NCBI RefSeq assembly: GCF_003369915.1
Contig: NW_022881603.1
Span: 5,625,249-5,689,248, forward strand
Direction: 5' to 3'
DNA length: 64,000 nucleotides
DNA from: Drosophila miranda
Lineage: Eukaryota > Arthropoda > Insecta > Diptera > Drosophilidae
Shown here: positions 23,863 through 33,863 of the stretch, piece by piece
How positions within the stretch are numbered: the stretch's first letter is position 1
Layout of the letters: each line of letters begins with the position of its first letter
Made by a program: the position numbers and the translations under genes
Notes under the pieces: model-generated
What the model saw: the letters and a program-made list of their open reading frames with translations, nothing else
Database searches by the model: none
Told to the model about the DNA's origin: nothing

Positions 23863-25131
23863 GTTTTTAACGTGAAGGCTAGCGTCTGACCCTCAGAAAT
23901 ATACCGTATATATTCCGTATAACCCACCTAAACCCCGTTTATTTAAACAGGCGAAAAACTTAAGCTAAGCTGCGGAAATGGATACTCAGAGAAAATCCTG
24001 CTGTTTCAAGTCATCAGATTACACTATGTAACCAAATCAAAACACGGCGTACGCAAAAAAAAGTCGACTGCCTAAAAGGTCTGGCTTTGTTGCAAACAAC
24101 TTCGTTTAAGTGCAGTAGAAAACCTCCTGCAGAGAAAACACTGTAAGGGGCACTATTCCATCCCACCCGACTACATCAGCAATAGCTTGATCTGCAACCG
24201 CAGTTGAGTAATGAATGCATTTAAATCCTTGTCACTCATTCATTTTTTAAACAATTTATATCTTTCGCGCACCATTCGCCTCTTTCTGTTTTCTCTGAAT
24301 TGGTAGCAACAATGAGTTCCAAATATGTATGTACATACTTCCGTTTTTTACCGTTGGCAGCATTCAATTTGTATGAGCGGACTAGTATTCAAAATATTAA
24401 CACATTAACAGAAACGGTTTTTGGTAACTGAAACTGTTTTGAAACGGCCAATGAAAATCGTGAAAAAATCATACTATTGCTGCGATTTCGTTTGTTCAAA
24501 ACAGGGGTTTCCCTTATTTTTTTTGTGGTAAAGTAAATACAGTTCAGTTCAGAAGAGCCAGTGTATGAGTCAGAAGTTAATAAAGAACAGGGGTTTCCCT
24601 TATTTTTTTTGTGGTAAAGTAAATACAGTTCAGTTCAGAAGAGCCAGTGTATGAGTCAGAAGTTAATAAAGAACCAATATCTCATAACCATAACAATTCA
24701 ATTTCAAATAAACCAGTCATGTAGAAAATTGGTTCCTTAGTAATATTCCACCAAATATATAAATCGAGGAATATGATTACAATCCTTGACTGAGAACGAT
24801 TTTAAAATTCCACCGAAAATTAAATCATTTTAGCGTAGTTCAGATGAGTGATATCGTGGTTTTGTTTAAGTTCAGTGGAAAGTTGGAGGAGGGTTAACTG
24901 GACTAAGTTAGATTTCTAACGATATACGAGGCTTTATATCGTTGTTGAGGCACCAAAATTGAGGCAAAAACAATCAAAGCAATCGCCGTTGAACGAAAAC
25001 AATTCAAGTATTAAAAACAAGCCAGTCAAGTAGAAAATTGATTTATTAATCGGATACAATTATGTGAGCCGGGCTGCGCATTCTATGTACATAGCTAGTA
25101 ATATTCGACGGAACATCAAAAGCGAGGAATA
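23863..25131. other. Zfrp8 upstream region and AT-rich spacer
   Basis: This is non-coding. Next to the Zfrp8 start are CCGTATATATTCCGTATA motifs (about 23902-23923). Further out are a perfect 86-base tandem duplication and two diverged copies of the local ~180-base repeat (about 24700-24780 and 25012-25131). The second is interrupted by the LTR-type element at the TCTA target. Without that element this region would be a short divergent intergenic space between Zfrp8 and tamo. Confidence 0.6.
24501..24672. repeat. Perfect 86-bp tandem duplication
   Basis: The unit ACAGGGGTTTCCC...AGTTAATAAAGA occurs twice back to back with no mismatch that I can see (24501-24586 and 24587-24672). The flanks differ (TTCAA before, ACCAATATC after). 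Confidence 0.9.
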
Positions 25132-25135
25132 TCTA

Positions 25136-25225
25136 TGTTACACTTGGCTTGTTTCCCAGAGGGCAATGCCGGCTAGCTGTCGACCCCAGGGCTGGGTAGT
25201 TCCCCTTGCCCACCAAATGTAAACA
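25136..25225 (+). repeat. Left 90-bp terminal repeat
   Basis: It runs from TGTTACACTTGG to CCAAATGTAAACA. It is the reverse complement of 32763-32852 with two differences (ACC/GCC and TAAACA/TAGACA). The flanking TCTA is repeated at the other end. Confidence 0.85.
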
Positions 25226-26226
25226 AATGGCGCCCAATTTATTTTCGAATTCGCATGCATCTGGACTGACGCAGGTTCGGGTGGTATTACAACAAATGTC
25301 ACTCGGGCTGGTAAAGGCAGATGCGGGGAATGAAAAAAAATATGTGATAGGGACTTACGAATTACAATTGAACATTTTGTCGCTATTCGATGTCGCAAGT
25401 GAACGTAAGTCACTGCCGTTCAACAAAAAAATGGACAGGGAGTTTGCGACGGACACATTGCCTGGTGGACTGTGATATCGAATAAATCTGTGATGGAATG
25501 TGATATTGGAATAAGTTAGAGTAAGTCATGTAGGTAAATGTTCATTGTAGTTTCGCACCTGTTTGTTTAAAGCAAAGCCGCTTTCGTGCTTTTGAACCTG
25601 TTGTCTGTCTGCCGAGAGGTGGTGAGGAGTAGGTGGCCCGGGAGTCGTAAAGACAACCCGCGATGCATCTGTTGTCATGGCAGATCGGTATGATGGATGA
25701 CAGGAACAAATCACAAGCAAAGTGAGCTCATGCACCGTGAGGCTTCTCGTTTATCGGCCATCGCTTAGAGCGATGACTAGAGTAGATGACAGGCCACACA
25801 AAGGTGGTGTTCGTAATTGTAGGATATCCGTAGGGCGACTGTCAAGTGGAGCGCAGAAACTGGAGCGGTTGCTGGTCCCGGCTAGTCACGTGTCCCCCTC
25901 TTAATGAATCTTGTAAGAAGAAGAAGAACTGTTAGGAATTTGTGTTGTTAGGTTTTGTGTTGTGTTGAATGTGTTTGAAGTTTGAGTGTCTTAGGTGTCG
26001 ATCGAATATACATGTATGTTATTATTTATTTATTCAAATATTTAATTGCATATACCTCGTTAACGGCGCTGGTTATTTATTTATTTATTTATCGGAGTAT
26101 TTATTGGTCCGAAGCGTGGTGTTATTTATTCTTACTAGTTATTTCTTTGGGTATTTATTTCTTTATTTATATATATTATCTTAGTTTAGGAGTTTCCCTT
26201 TTTTTTTGTAATATTGGTGTTGCTCG

Positions 26227-27791
26227 GTGCAGATGCCACAAGAAGGGGGTAGTCGACAGTATCATACGCGATCACGCGTAAACAAAACAGGGGACCAGAT
26301 AGGAGAAGTGTCAGGGGCGATGTTTGATCAAGATCGGGAGGAACTTGGAGCTGTGGGTGGGTTGCCAAGAACACCGGTCCAGGCCAGGTCAGAAGAATGG
26401 CCAATGTCCGATCCTACACCCACGCTTGCTTCCGAACTGGCATCAGCAGTCAACGTATCGTTGGCTCAGGCTCATGCGACACACAGGGCAGCGAACACTG
26501 ACTCGATTAGTCGGGTGTTGCAGGAGGAGTTGCGTAAGGGGTTTATCGAGATGATGCACCAACTCAACGAGGTACTCCAGCCGGTTAGACAGCTGCAGCA
26601 GCAGAAGGAACCGCAGCGGGAGGAGGTTCACCACGAGCAGGAGTATCGAGGAGCAATCCCGAAAAGGAAGCCGTCTAGCACGACTGATGCGCCGATTCCG
26701 CCACCAAAACCATTTTTGGCTCGCTCGGGGCGAGGTGGTATTGGTCCGGAGCCGTCTTCAGGAGTAGGACCGACCGCATCCAGTGAGCAGCATCAACGGG
26801 GTGGGCATCAAGCGCGAAATTGGCGAAACCCGATAGCACTCAGACACTCGGGTCAGGGTCGTGGCGAGGGTAGGAGAGCTGGTGGGATTCCTCGAGAAGA
26901 TCCTCATCCAAATCCCCCGGGTTATAGACCTTGGCCACGGTGGGGCCGAGTCGAAAAATGGGACGTGACGTTCGACGGAGACAGCAACAAAATGACAGTC
27001 GAGGATTTTGTGTTCCGAATTGAATTCCTACAAGCCCAATGCCGCTGTCCGTGGGATGAAGTTCTAAACGGATTTCATCACCTGGTTACAGGAAACGCGC
27101 GGGAATGGTACTGGCAGTACATCCGTGATCATGGCGGTGGTGTTTGGCAGGAACTAAGGGGCGACTTAATTGCTCGTTTCCGAGGCACGGCGAGTTCGAC
27201 CGCATGAGAGAACTGCGAGAAAGAATGCAGCGGTCAAACGAGAGTGTGGAAGACTTTTTCCATGTCATGAGAAAGCTCGCGTCGAGGTTGGAGATGCCAC
27301 CACCTGAAAAGGAGATGGTAAAAATCGTCAAAAAGGCACTCACAGATGAGATAGCGAGTTTCGTCTACGGCTTACGGGTTTATTCCTTAGACCAACTGCG
27401 GGATGAGTGCGTGGAAATAGAGGCACATCTGAAGAGGAAGGCTCGATCTTCGTGGCGAGGAGCACCCAAAGCCACAAACTATGGTCGCGGGCCGAATGCG
27501 AACGTCAGCGAGGTCGCGCAGGATCGGTCGATTGGCGATGAAGAGGCAGAGGTCATTGAGGAAGCGCAAGTGACACAGCGTGTTCCACAGAAGTTGATTT
27601 GCTGGAACTGCGGGCAGACCGATCATGGGTTTAGGGACTGTATGGCATCGGAGAGGCGAATTTTCTGCTACCGGTGTGGAAAGCCCGATGCATATTGTCC
27701 AACCTGTCCGAATTGCGCGGGAAACGTGAAGAGGGGTGCGATCCAAGCAGGCGAATCACGCGCACAGAAGGGGCCTGCGCAGAGAAAGTAG
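26227..27791 (+). pseudogene. gag of the second gypsy-like element, one frameshift
   Basis: The first frame runs from ATG 26227 to about 27190 (Gln-rich and basic N-terminal part, then WDVTFDGDSNK at the start of the capsid-like region). The second runs from about 27180 to 27791 in the next frame, continuing the capsid region (MRELRERMQRSNESVEDFF) and the nucleocapsid with CWNCGQTDHGFRDC, a standard CX2CX4HX4C knuckle, and a second Cys-rich cluster. The shift is one base, near 27180. At 27719-27725 GGGAAAC is read as GGA-AAC in the gag frame, and moving back one base there leads into the pro-pol frame. Confidence 0.8.
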
Positions 27792-30700
27792 AAGAAAATA
27801 AAAATGAATTAGATAGACGTAAATTGCATGCTAGGTTAAGGAACTTATCATATGAAGAGCGCTTAAGAAATTATTTAGAAACCAGAAATAGAATATTTTC
27901 TGAGCTACAAGTGGATGGTATGCGAGCACTGTCGGTGCGGGTGAGAAAGGCGAGATCCCGTTTTAAGCAAAGGCGAGCTATGAGGAGGCAGGTGATTGCT
28001 TCAGTAAAGCGTTGGTGCAAGAAAGACCCGAGAGTTTGCGCAGAAATCTCTATAATGGGCGAGTCCGTGCGAGGCCTGTTGGATTCAGGCGCTACACACA
28101 GCATGCTAGGGTGTAATGGTCAGGAATTCCTGGAGAAGCTGGGCGTGGAGGCTCGTCGATATTCTTCTATAGTGAAGGTAGCGAATGGGGAAGATCGCGC
28201 AATCGTTGGCCGAGTAGAATTACCGGTGAAATACAAGGGAGAAGTAAAAAGATTAACGTTTTTCGTATGCCCTTTCTTAGAACAGGAAATTTACTTGGGG
28301 GTAGACTTTTGGCGGGTATTCTCATTGGCTCCTGAGGTGATGGGAGAAGGTCCGGTAGGGGCATCTCACAGATTAGTGGAAGAAGTGCTGGCTGATCAAG
28401 TCGCTCACTATGTGGAAGGCCCGGAGAAGGAGATAGTGCAGGAAGAATGGGAGTTGTCAGAAGAGCAAAGGGCAGCCTTGGATCAGGTGAAGGCAGAGTT
28501 TCTGACTTTCGAAGCCGTAGGCCTGGGGAGGACGTCGAGAGAGACTCACAAAATTCAGTTGGTGGAGAAGGCCGAGCCTGTGAAGGATTGACATTACCCA
28601 CTGTCGCCAGCGATGCAGGAAGTGGTGTGTGGTGAGGTGGACAAAATGTTGGCTTTGGGAGTCATCGAGTACAGTGATAGTCCGTGGAGCAACCGTACCA
28701 CCGTGGGGCGAAGGGCGGGCAAAAATCGTTTCTGCCTCGATGCCCGAAAGCTCAACAAAGTAACCATCAAGGACGCTTACCCACTTCCTAGCATCGAGGG
28801 GATTTTGTCGCGTCTCGATCAGACGATATATAGCTCCAGCGTCGACTTAAAATTCGCTTTTTGGCAAATCGAGCTGGACGAGCAGAGTCGACCATATACG
28901 GCGTTCACGGTGCCGGGACGGCCTCTGTACCAGTTCCGTATGATGCCCTTTGGCCTCTGCAACGCCGCACAACGCCTATGTAGACTGGTCGATAAGGTGA
29001 TTCCGGTTGAGATGCGTTCAAACGTCTATGCGTATCTCGACGACTTGCTGATTATAGCTGAGGACTTCCAAACGCACGTGAAGATTCTGCGACAGGTTGC
29101 CGAGCGTCTACGAGAAGCAAATTTAACGATAGGGCTGAGCAAATCTAATTTTTGCTATAAAAACATTAAATACCTGGGATTTATAGTGGGAGGAGGAGCG
29201 CTGAAGATGGATCCGGATCGTGTGTCGGCCATTTTGCGCATTCCCGAGCCGCGATCTGTTCGAGAATTGCGTAGTTTCCTGGGAACTGCGGGCTGGTACC
29301 GGCGCTTTATGAAAAACTATGCTGAGATGGCCGGTCCGCTCACAGACGCCCTGAAAAAGTCGGGAAATGGAAAGTTTAAATTGACGGAGGAGGCAAAACG
29401 AGCCATGGGGGAGCTAAAAGCTGCACTCACCTCGGCACCAGTCCTGGTACACGCGGATTTCAAGCGGCACTTCTACATACAGTGCGACGCCTCACATTAT
29501 GGAGTAGGAGCCGTACTCTTCCAAAGGGATGACGAGCAGAACGAGAGGCCCATAGCGTTTTTCTCTGCCAAACTGAGTTGCCACCAAAAAAACTACTCGG
29601 TGACAGAGAAAGAGTGTCTGGCAGCCCTCATGGCGATCCTTAAGTTCCGTCCGTACGTAGAGCTTATGCCGTTTACAGTCATAACTGACCACGCCAGTCT
29701 CAAATGGCTCATGACCATGAAGAACCTGGATGGTCGCTTAGCTCGTTGGTCCCTTCAACTGCAGGCCTTCGATTTCGGCATAGAACACCGGAAAGGAGCG
29801 GACAATGTAGTGGCAGATACATTGTCACGCAGTATTGAAGAGCTGGAAGTGGATCCGAGTAGTATCCTGGGTTTTGAAACGGTGGAGTTTGAATCTGGAG
29901 AATATCAGGAGTTAAGGAAGGAAATAACAGAGAACCAAGACCGCTTACCTGATCTCCAGATTGTTGACGGCATGATATTCAAGCGCATGCGCTTTGAACG
30001 ATTGGATGATCAACTGGAGGGCGCCGTCTGGAAATTGTGGGTTCCGAGTTCGCTGACGGCCGCGTTGATAGACAAAGCACATTCGGAAGAGAAGACAGCG
30101 CACGGAGGAATCGCGAAAACCTTGCACTTATTGCGTAGGCAGTTTTACTGGCCGAACATGGCGATAGAGGTGCGGGATTATATCCGACGGTGCACCGTGT
30201 GCAAGGAGTCGAAAGCGCCGAATTATCGGATGCAGGTCGGGATGGGGCAAGAAGTGGTCACTGAGCGCCCGTTCCAAAAACTTTATATTGATTTTTTGGG
30301 CAAATATCCGCGGTCAAAGAACGGTCAGGCGTGGATATTTATTGTAGTTGACCAGTTCTCTAAGTTCACATTCCTAAAGACCATGACCAAGGCCACAGCA
30401 AAGGAAGTTGTAAGATTCCTCGTTCACGAGGTGTTTTACAAGTTTGGAGTGCCGGAGATGATTCACTCGGACAATGGGGCTCAATTCGTCTCGAAAACTT
30501 TTAAGGAGATGACCGATGCATTCGGAGTCACTCATATGAGGACGCCAGTGTATTCTCCGCAGAGTAACGCAGCCGAACGCGTGAATCGCACAGTACTCAG
30601 CGCGATTCGGGCGTATCTGGAAGACGATCACCGGGACTGGGATGTCCATCTGCCGGAGATAGAACTGGCTATTAGGAACTCGGTTCACGAGGCGGCAGGC

Positions 30701-31108
30701 GTAACACCATTCTTTGCAGTCTTCGGGCAGCAAATGTATTTGCATAGGTCATGCTACAAGCTGGCAAAGCGACTGCGGTCGATCGGCGAGCATGACATAT
30801 CGCTGCTGGAGGGTCAGGACAAGCGACAACTCATCCAAGAGAGGATTCGCGCTAGTTTACATCAGGCATACGAGCGTAGTAGGGTAAGATACAACCAGCG
30901 AGCTCGGGTGTTTTACGCGAGGCCGGGACAAGAGGTATTCCGCCGAAATTTTGTCCTTCGTGACTTTGGAAAAAGCTTTAATACCAAGTTCGCGCGCAAA
31001 TTCATCCGATGCCGGGTAGTAAGCCCAGTAGGAGAGAACGCGTATGCTCTGGAGGACCTTAACGGCCGTCCCATAGGAGTGTACCACGCCAAAGACCTGA
31101 GAATGTAG
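27726..31108 (+). pseudogene. pro-pol of the second gypsy-like element, one nonsense codon
   Basis: One frame runs from the frameshift site to 31108, interrupted by TGA at 28589-28591. Order: protease (LDSGATHSMLG, about 28080), RT (FCLDARKLN; catalytic YLDD at about 29033), RNase H (CDASHYGVGAVLF, about 29485; TEKEC; ADTLSR), the integrase zinc-binding region (HGGIAKTLHLL...CTVCKE), the integrase core (YIDFLGKYPRS; HSDNGAQF; with the D,D,E spacing kept as far as I can judge), and a basic C-terminal region. Apart from the TGA the frame is fully open for over 1,100 codons, so this insertion looks young. The TGA is one C-to-T change from an Arg codon. Confidence 0.88.
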
Positions 31109-32762
31109 TGAGGTGTGGGTGTGGCCTACGTTGGGCGCGGCAGAAGAATGCAGGGCACGCCGGCGTGTGCTCAATAGTGTTCCGGAATCCGGTGGGCATG
31201 CCCACGCGTATGTTGTCCCTCCTGGGACTGACGACATACTCGTGGTGGTGTTCCAGTCCCACCTGAACGATAGGTGGCCAGGGCTGAGGGCGACGCGCCA
31301 TCTAGCGGAAGTCCAGGGAGGCTCGATGGTGTATGCGGACATCGGGGGAGCTGGAGCCGTTACTGGGGATATAAGGAAGAGAATAGGATTAGTTATATGT
31401 ATTAGTAAGGGAAAAAGGTATAAATAGGAGTGAAAATATTAGAAAACGTGGATTGGATTATGGAAATCGTGGAGCGTGGACGGAGTAACGTCGAAATTTG
31501 AAGTTTTGTGCTTAAAACAGAAAGTTTGAAGTGAGTACAGAAAAGGCGGGCGATAAAATAGGTTGTAATGCAGAAAATTTTACTAACAGCCGGCAAGGAA
31601 TATAGCCACCAGAACCGGGCCAGAAGGTTTCCTGGAGAGGGACACTGGAGTTCGAGAAAGTCGACTGCAGAGAAGAAGACTGCCCAACGGAACCTGAGTG
31701 AGTTCGTTCCAGTTGCGCGTGTGTGAGCCAAGTAGCGCGGGACGTGTGAAGGGGGAGGGTGAAAGAGGGCGATTTAGCTGCCAGGGCGATTCTAGCCACA
31801 CCGCACGATCGTTGCATCGCCTTCCAGTGCGTGCCACACGTTTGGTCTCATTCACCAAGTAAAAACCCCGAAACCCTATTCACACACACACACACGCGCA
31901 CACGTATACACGGACCTATATAAATTTAGGGCTGACCGGCCACGGCCAGCGATCGCCCAAACAAACATAATCCGCACTCCAAACACCGTTCCACATTAAA
32001 TGTTATTTTGTTCCGTGTGTTGTCTTTTATTTAGTAATTAGTATTAGCTTAAACCGTTTAACGTACATTGAAAAAAAATATGTAAAAACACCAACACCTT
32101 TCACGAACCTAAATCTGCGATCAGTTGTTCAGTGCCAGAAGATTAACCCTTAGTGGGTGACGCGGGGGTCCCATCAGTCCACCGTATTTGGTCGAGCGAT
32201 TTGTGAAAAAAATATTGTTTATTGTTTATGTCCCGGGGACCCTTAACAAGAGCTCTTGGTAGGTTAAGTCTCCGTAGGGGCCCGAGTTAAATTAACTCCC
32301 GTAAAACTGGATCCAGTCAACTACACATATTCCATTACGTATGGGTGAGGGTATCCCTGTTGGTTGAACGAAATTTCAGCAGTTATTTCCTTGTTTGCCT
32401 TTGTCTCGAACGTTTTGGTGTTTCTTAGTGGTTAGTGATAATTTTGAGTATAGCTATTTATTAATGAGAAAGATAAAATTGTCAATTTACGATTATTAAA
32501 GCTTGGATATATATTGAAGCATGATGCCTTAAATTTAAAATAGAGGGAGGACGCGTGGCGTCAGCCATGGATTAGGCCAGCCGTCACCGTTCCAGCAGAG
32601 GGTGGCCAAAATGAACGTTGTGTTTGGTCACAGGTAGGGCGGGCGCGCGAAGTGATAACACCCAAGCTTCACCCACTTGATAGCCGTCTGTTTATGATTT
32701 TCTTTGTTGTTGTTAGGTTGTTGTTAGTTTTGATGTCCCGAGAAGTAGTATGTCTCCTTTTT
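31109..32762 (+). other. 3' untranslated region of the second gypsy-like element
   Basis: This is non-coding. It contains CTACGTTGGGCGCGGCAG just after pol, a TATAAATA box at 31419, a (CA)n run near 31882-31900, ATTAAA near 31995, and long T/G-rich sequence afterwards. The TATA box and polyadenylation-like signal in this position suggest LTR U3-R-U5 content, but no second copy is present in the element. Confidence 0.45.
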
Positions 32763-32852
32763 TGTCTACATTTGGCGGGCAAGGGGAACTACCCAGCCCT
32801 GGGGTCGACAGCTAGCCGGCATTGCCCTCTGGGAAACAAGCCAAGTGTAACA
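32763..32852 (-). repeat. Right 90-bp terminal repeat, inverted
   Basis: It runs from TGTCTACATTTGG to CCAAGTGTAACA and is the inverted copy of 25136-25225, with the same length. It is followed by the TCTA target copy. Confidence 0.85.
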
Positions 32853-32942
32853 TCTATAATCACTAACCATACAGTATACTGTATGGTTAGTGATTATAGA
32901 TGTTACACTTGGTACAGTATACTGTATGGTTAGTGCTATAAT
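32841..32942. repeat. 72-bp perfect palindrome and foldback insert with 7-bp direct repeats
   Basis: Bases 32841-32912 form a perfect palindrome with 36-base arms centred at 32876/32877. It spans the end of the retroelement. A 75-base insert (32861-32935) begins CACTAACCATACAGTATA, ends with the inverse (...ACTGTATGGTTAGTG), and is flanked by CTATAAT at 32854-32860 and 32936-32942. Inside the insert lies an inverted copy of the 20 bases to its left. This looks like the scar of a DNA transposon with CACTAACC termini. Confidence 0.75.
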
Positions 32943-32955
32943 ACAACTTGAATTC

Positions 32956-33048
32956 GTCAGTATATTTACGGTATATTTTTAAAATGAGACAGTATATTTT
33001 TGTATATTTCTGAGGGTTACACAGTATAGGAATATCCGCGGTCACACT
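32956..33048 (+). promoter_or_regulatory. tamo: tamo core promoter elements (motif 6 and motif 1)
   Basis: GTCAGTATATTT at 32956-32967 fits the Drosophila core promoter motif 6 consensus (KTYRGTATWTTT), with a second similar site at about 32989-32999. GGTCACACT at 33040-33048 is motif 1 (the M1BP site). The pair is typical of TATA-less housekeeping promoters, with initiation close to motif 1. The related block upstream of Naa35 (19561-19880) keeps the motif 6 site but lacks GGTCACACT. Confidence 0.65.
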
Positions 33049-33049
33049 T

Positions 33050-33588
33050 GTTCTCGCAGCCAGCACGGTTCCGTTCGGAATTAATTTTTATTTAATTTAC
33101 AATTAACGTAGTAACGTGTTCGAGAAATGTTTATTCACTAAGTAATTCCCAAATGTAGAAAATTGTGTGTGACTCCATTTCCTGTTGCTATCGAAGAGGA
33201 CAGCAACAAGTTTGTTGTAAGAGCAGATTAGATTGTGAAAGCGCAGCAAAGATTTGTCAACGCAAACAAAGAAGAAGAGCATAACAGCGCCATAGTATTT
33301 GTTAATAATAATAGTCGCAGCAGCTGCTGCCGCTGAAGCGCCAATAACGACAACAGCAGCCCCCAGCCTGAGCCGCTGAAACTGCCTTATCGTGTGTTGC
33401 TTGTTGCCTTCGGGTGTGCTAAAAATAAAACCCAGCCACCCACACGACTACAGATTTTGGCAACAGCACGGGGCAAGGTGAACCTGGTGTGGACTCTTCC
33501 AGCACGCTTCTGTCTAAGAAGGTTTTGCCAATGCAGGGACAATGCAGAAATGAAAATTCATAAATACAACGTACCACTGGGAATTTCC
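33050..33588 (+). other. tamo: Predicted non-coding first exon of tamo
   Basis: It would run from near motif 1 to a donor CC/GTAAGT at 33588/33589, joining the acceptor TTGTTGCAG at 38068, 38 bases before the tamo ATG. It has CAG-rich stretches typical of fly leaders (33318-33365). It contains short upstream ATGs, including 33542 (ATG CAG AAA TGA) and 33550. This is inferred from splice signals only. Confidence 0.5.
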
Positions 33589-33832
33589 GTAAGTAATTTT
33601 CTCTTTCCCTGTCATTCCCCCTCCAAATTGGGGTTACATTGGGTTGGAAGGGAAATGGGAATCCGGTTGCCAGCAGAGGCAGATTGCAATTGCAGGAAAT
33701 AGATTGCTGGTCGGGATGAGCAGATGGTACCAGCAGAAAGTATTCACAGGCCGGGTGAGCTTTTATTTTGCTAAATTTAGTGATGCTTTGTAGAAAATAA
33801 GAATTGGAACACCCTGCCCGACGCTTGCCGGT

Positions 33833-33860
<28 letters not shown>
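33833..33860. repeat. (CA)n microsatellite
   Basis: About 14 uninterrupted CA units precede TATGTACGAG. Confidence 0.95.

Positions 33861-33863
<3 letters not shown>

Larger units (their letters stand above)
25136..32852 (+). mobile_element. Gypsy-like retroelement with 90-bp terminal inverted repeats
   Basis: The element carries gag, protease, RT, RNase H and integrase in Ty3/gypsy order on the plus strand. It is flanked by TCTA at 25132-25135 and 32853-32856, with TG...CA termini, as expected of retroelement integrase. A primer-binding-site-like TGGCGCCCAA lies at 25228, just inside the left end. The two ends are inverted copies of one another instead of direct LTRs, and I found no direct repeat pair by eye. 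A TATAAATA box at 31419 and an ATTAAA signal near 31995 in the 3' region look like the remains of a genuine LTR. It lies inside a local-repeat copy between Zfrp8 and tamo. Confidence 0.75.

Noticed and set aside
25136-32852. A cut-and-paste DNA transposon with 90-bp inverted repeats that swallowed a retroelement
   Set aside because: The TG...CA ends, the 4-bp target copy and the primer-binding-site-like sequence directly inside the left end fit a retroelement better; not fully excluded.
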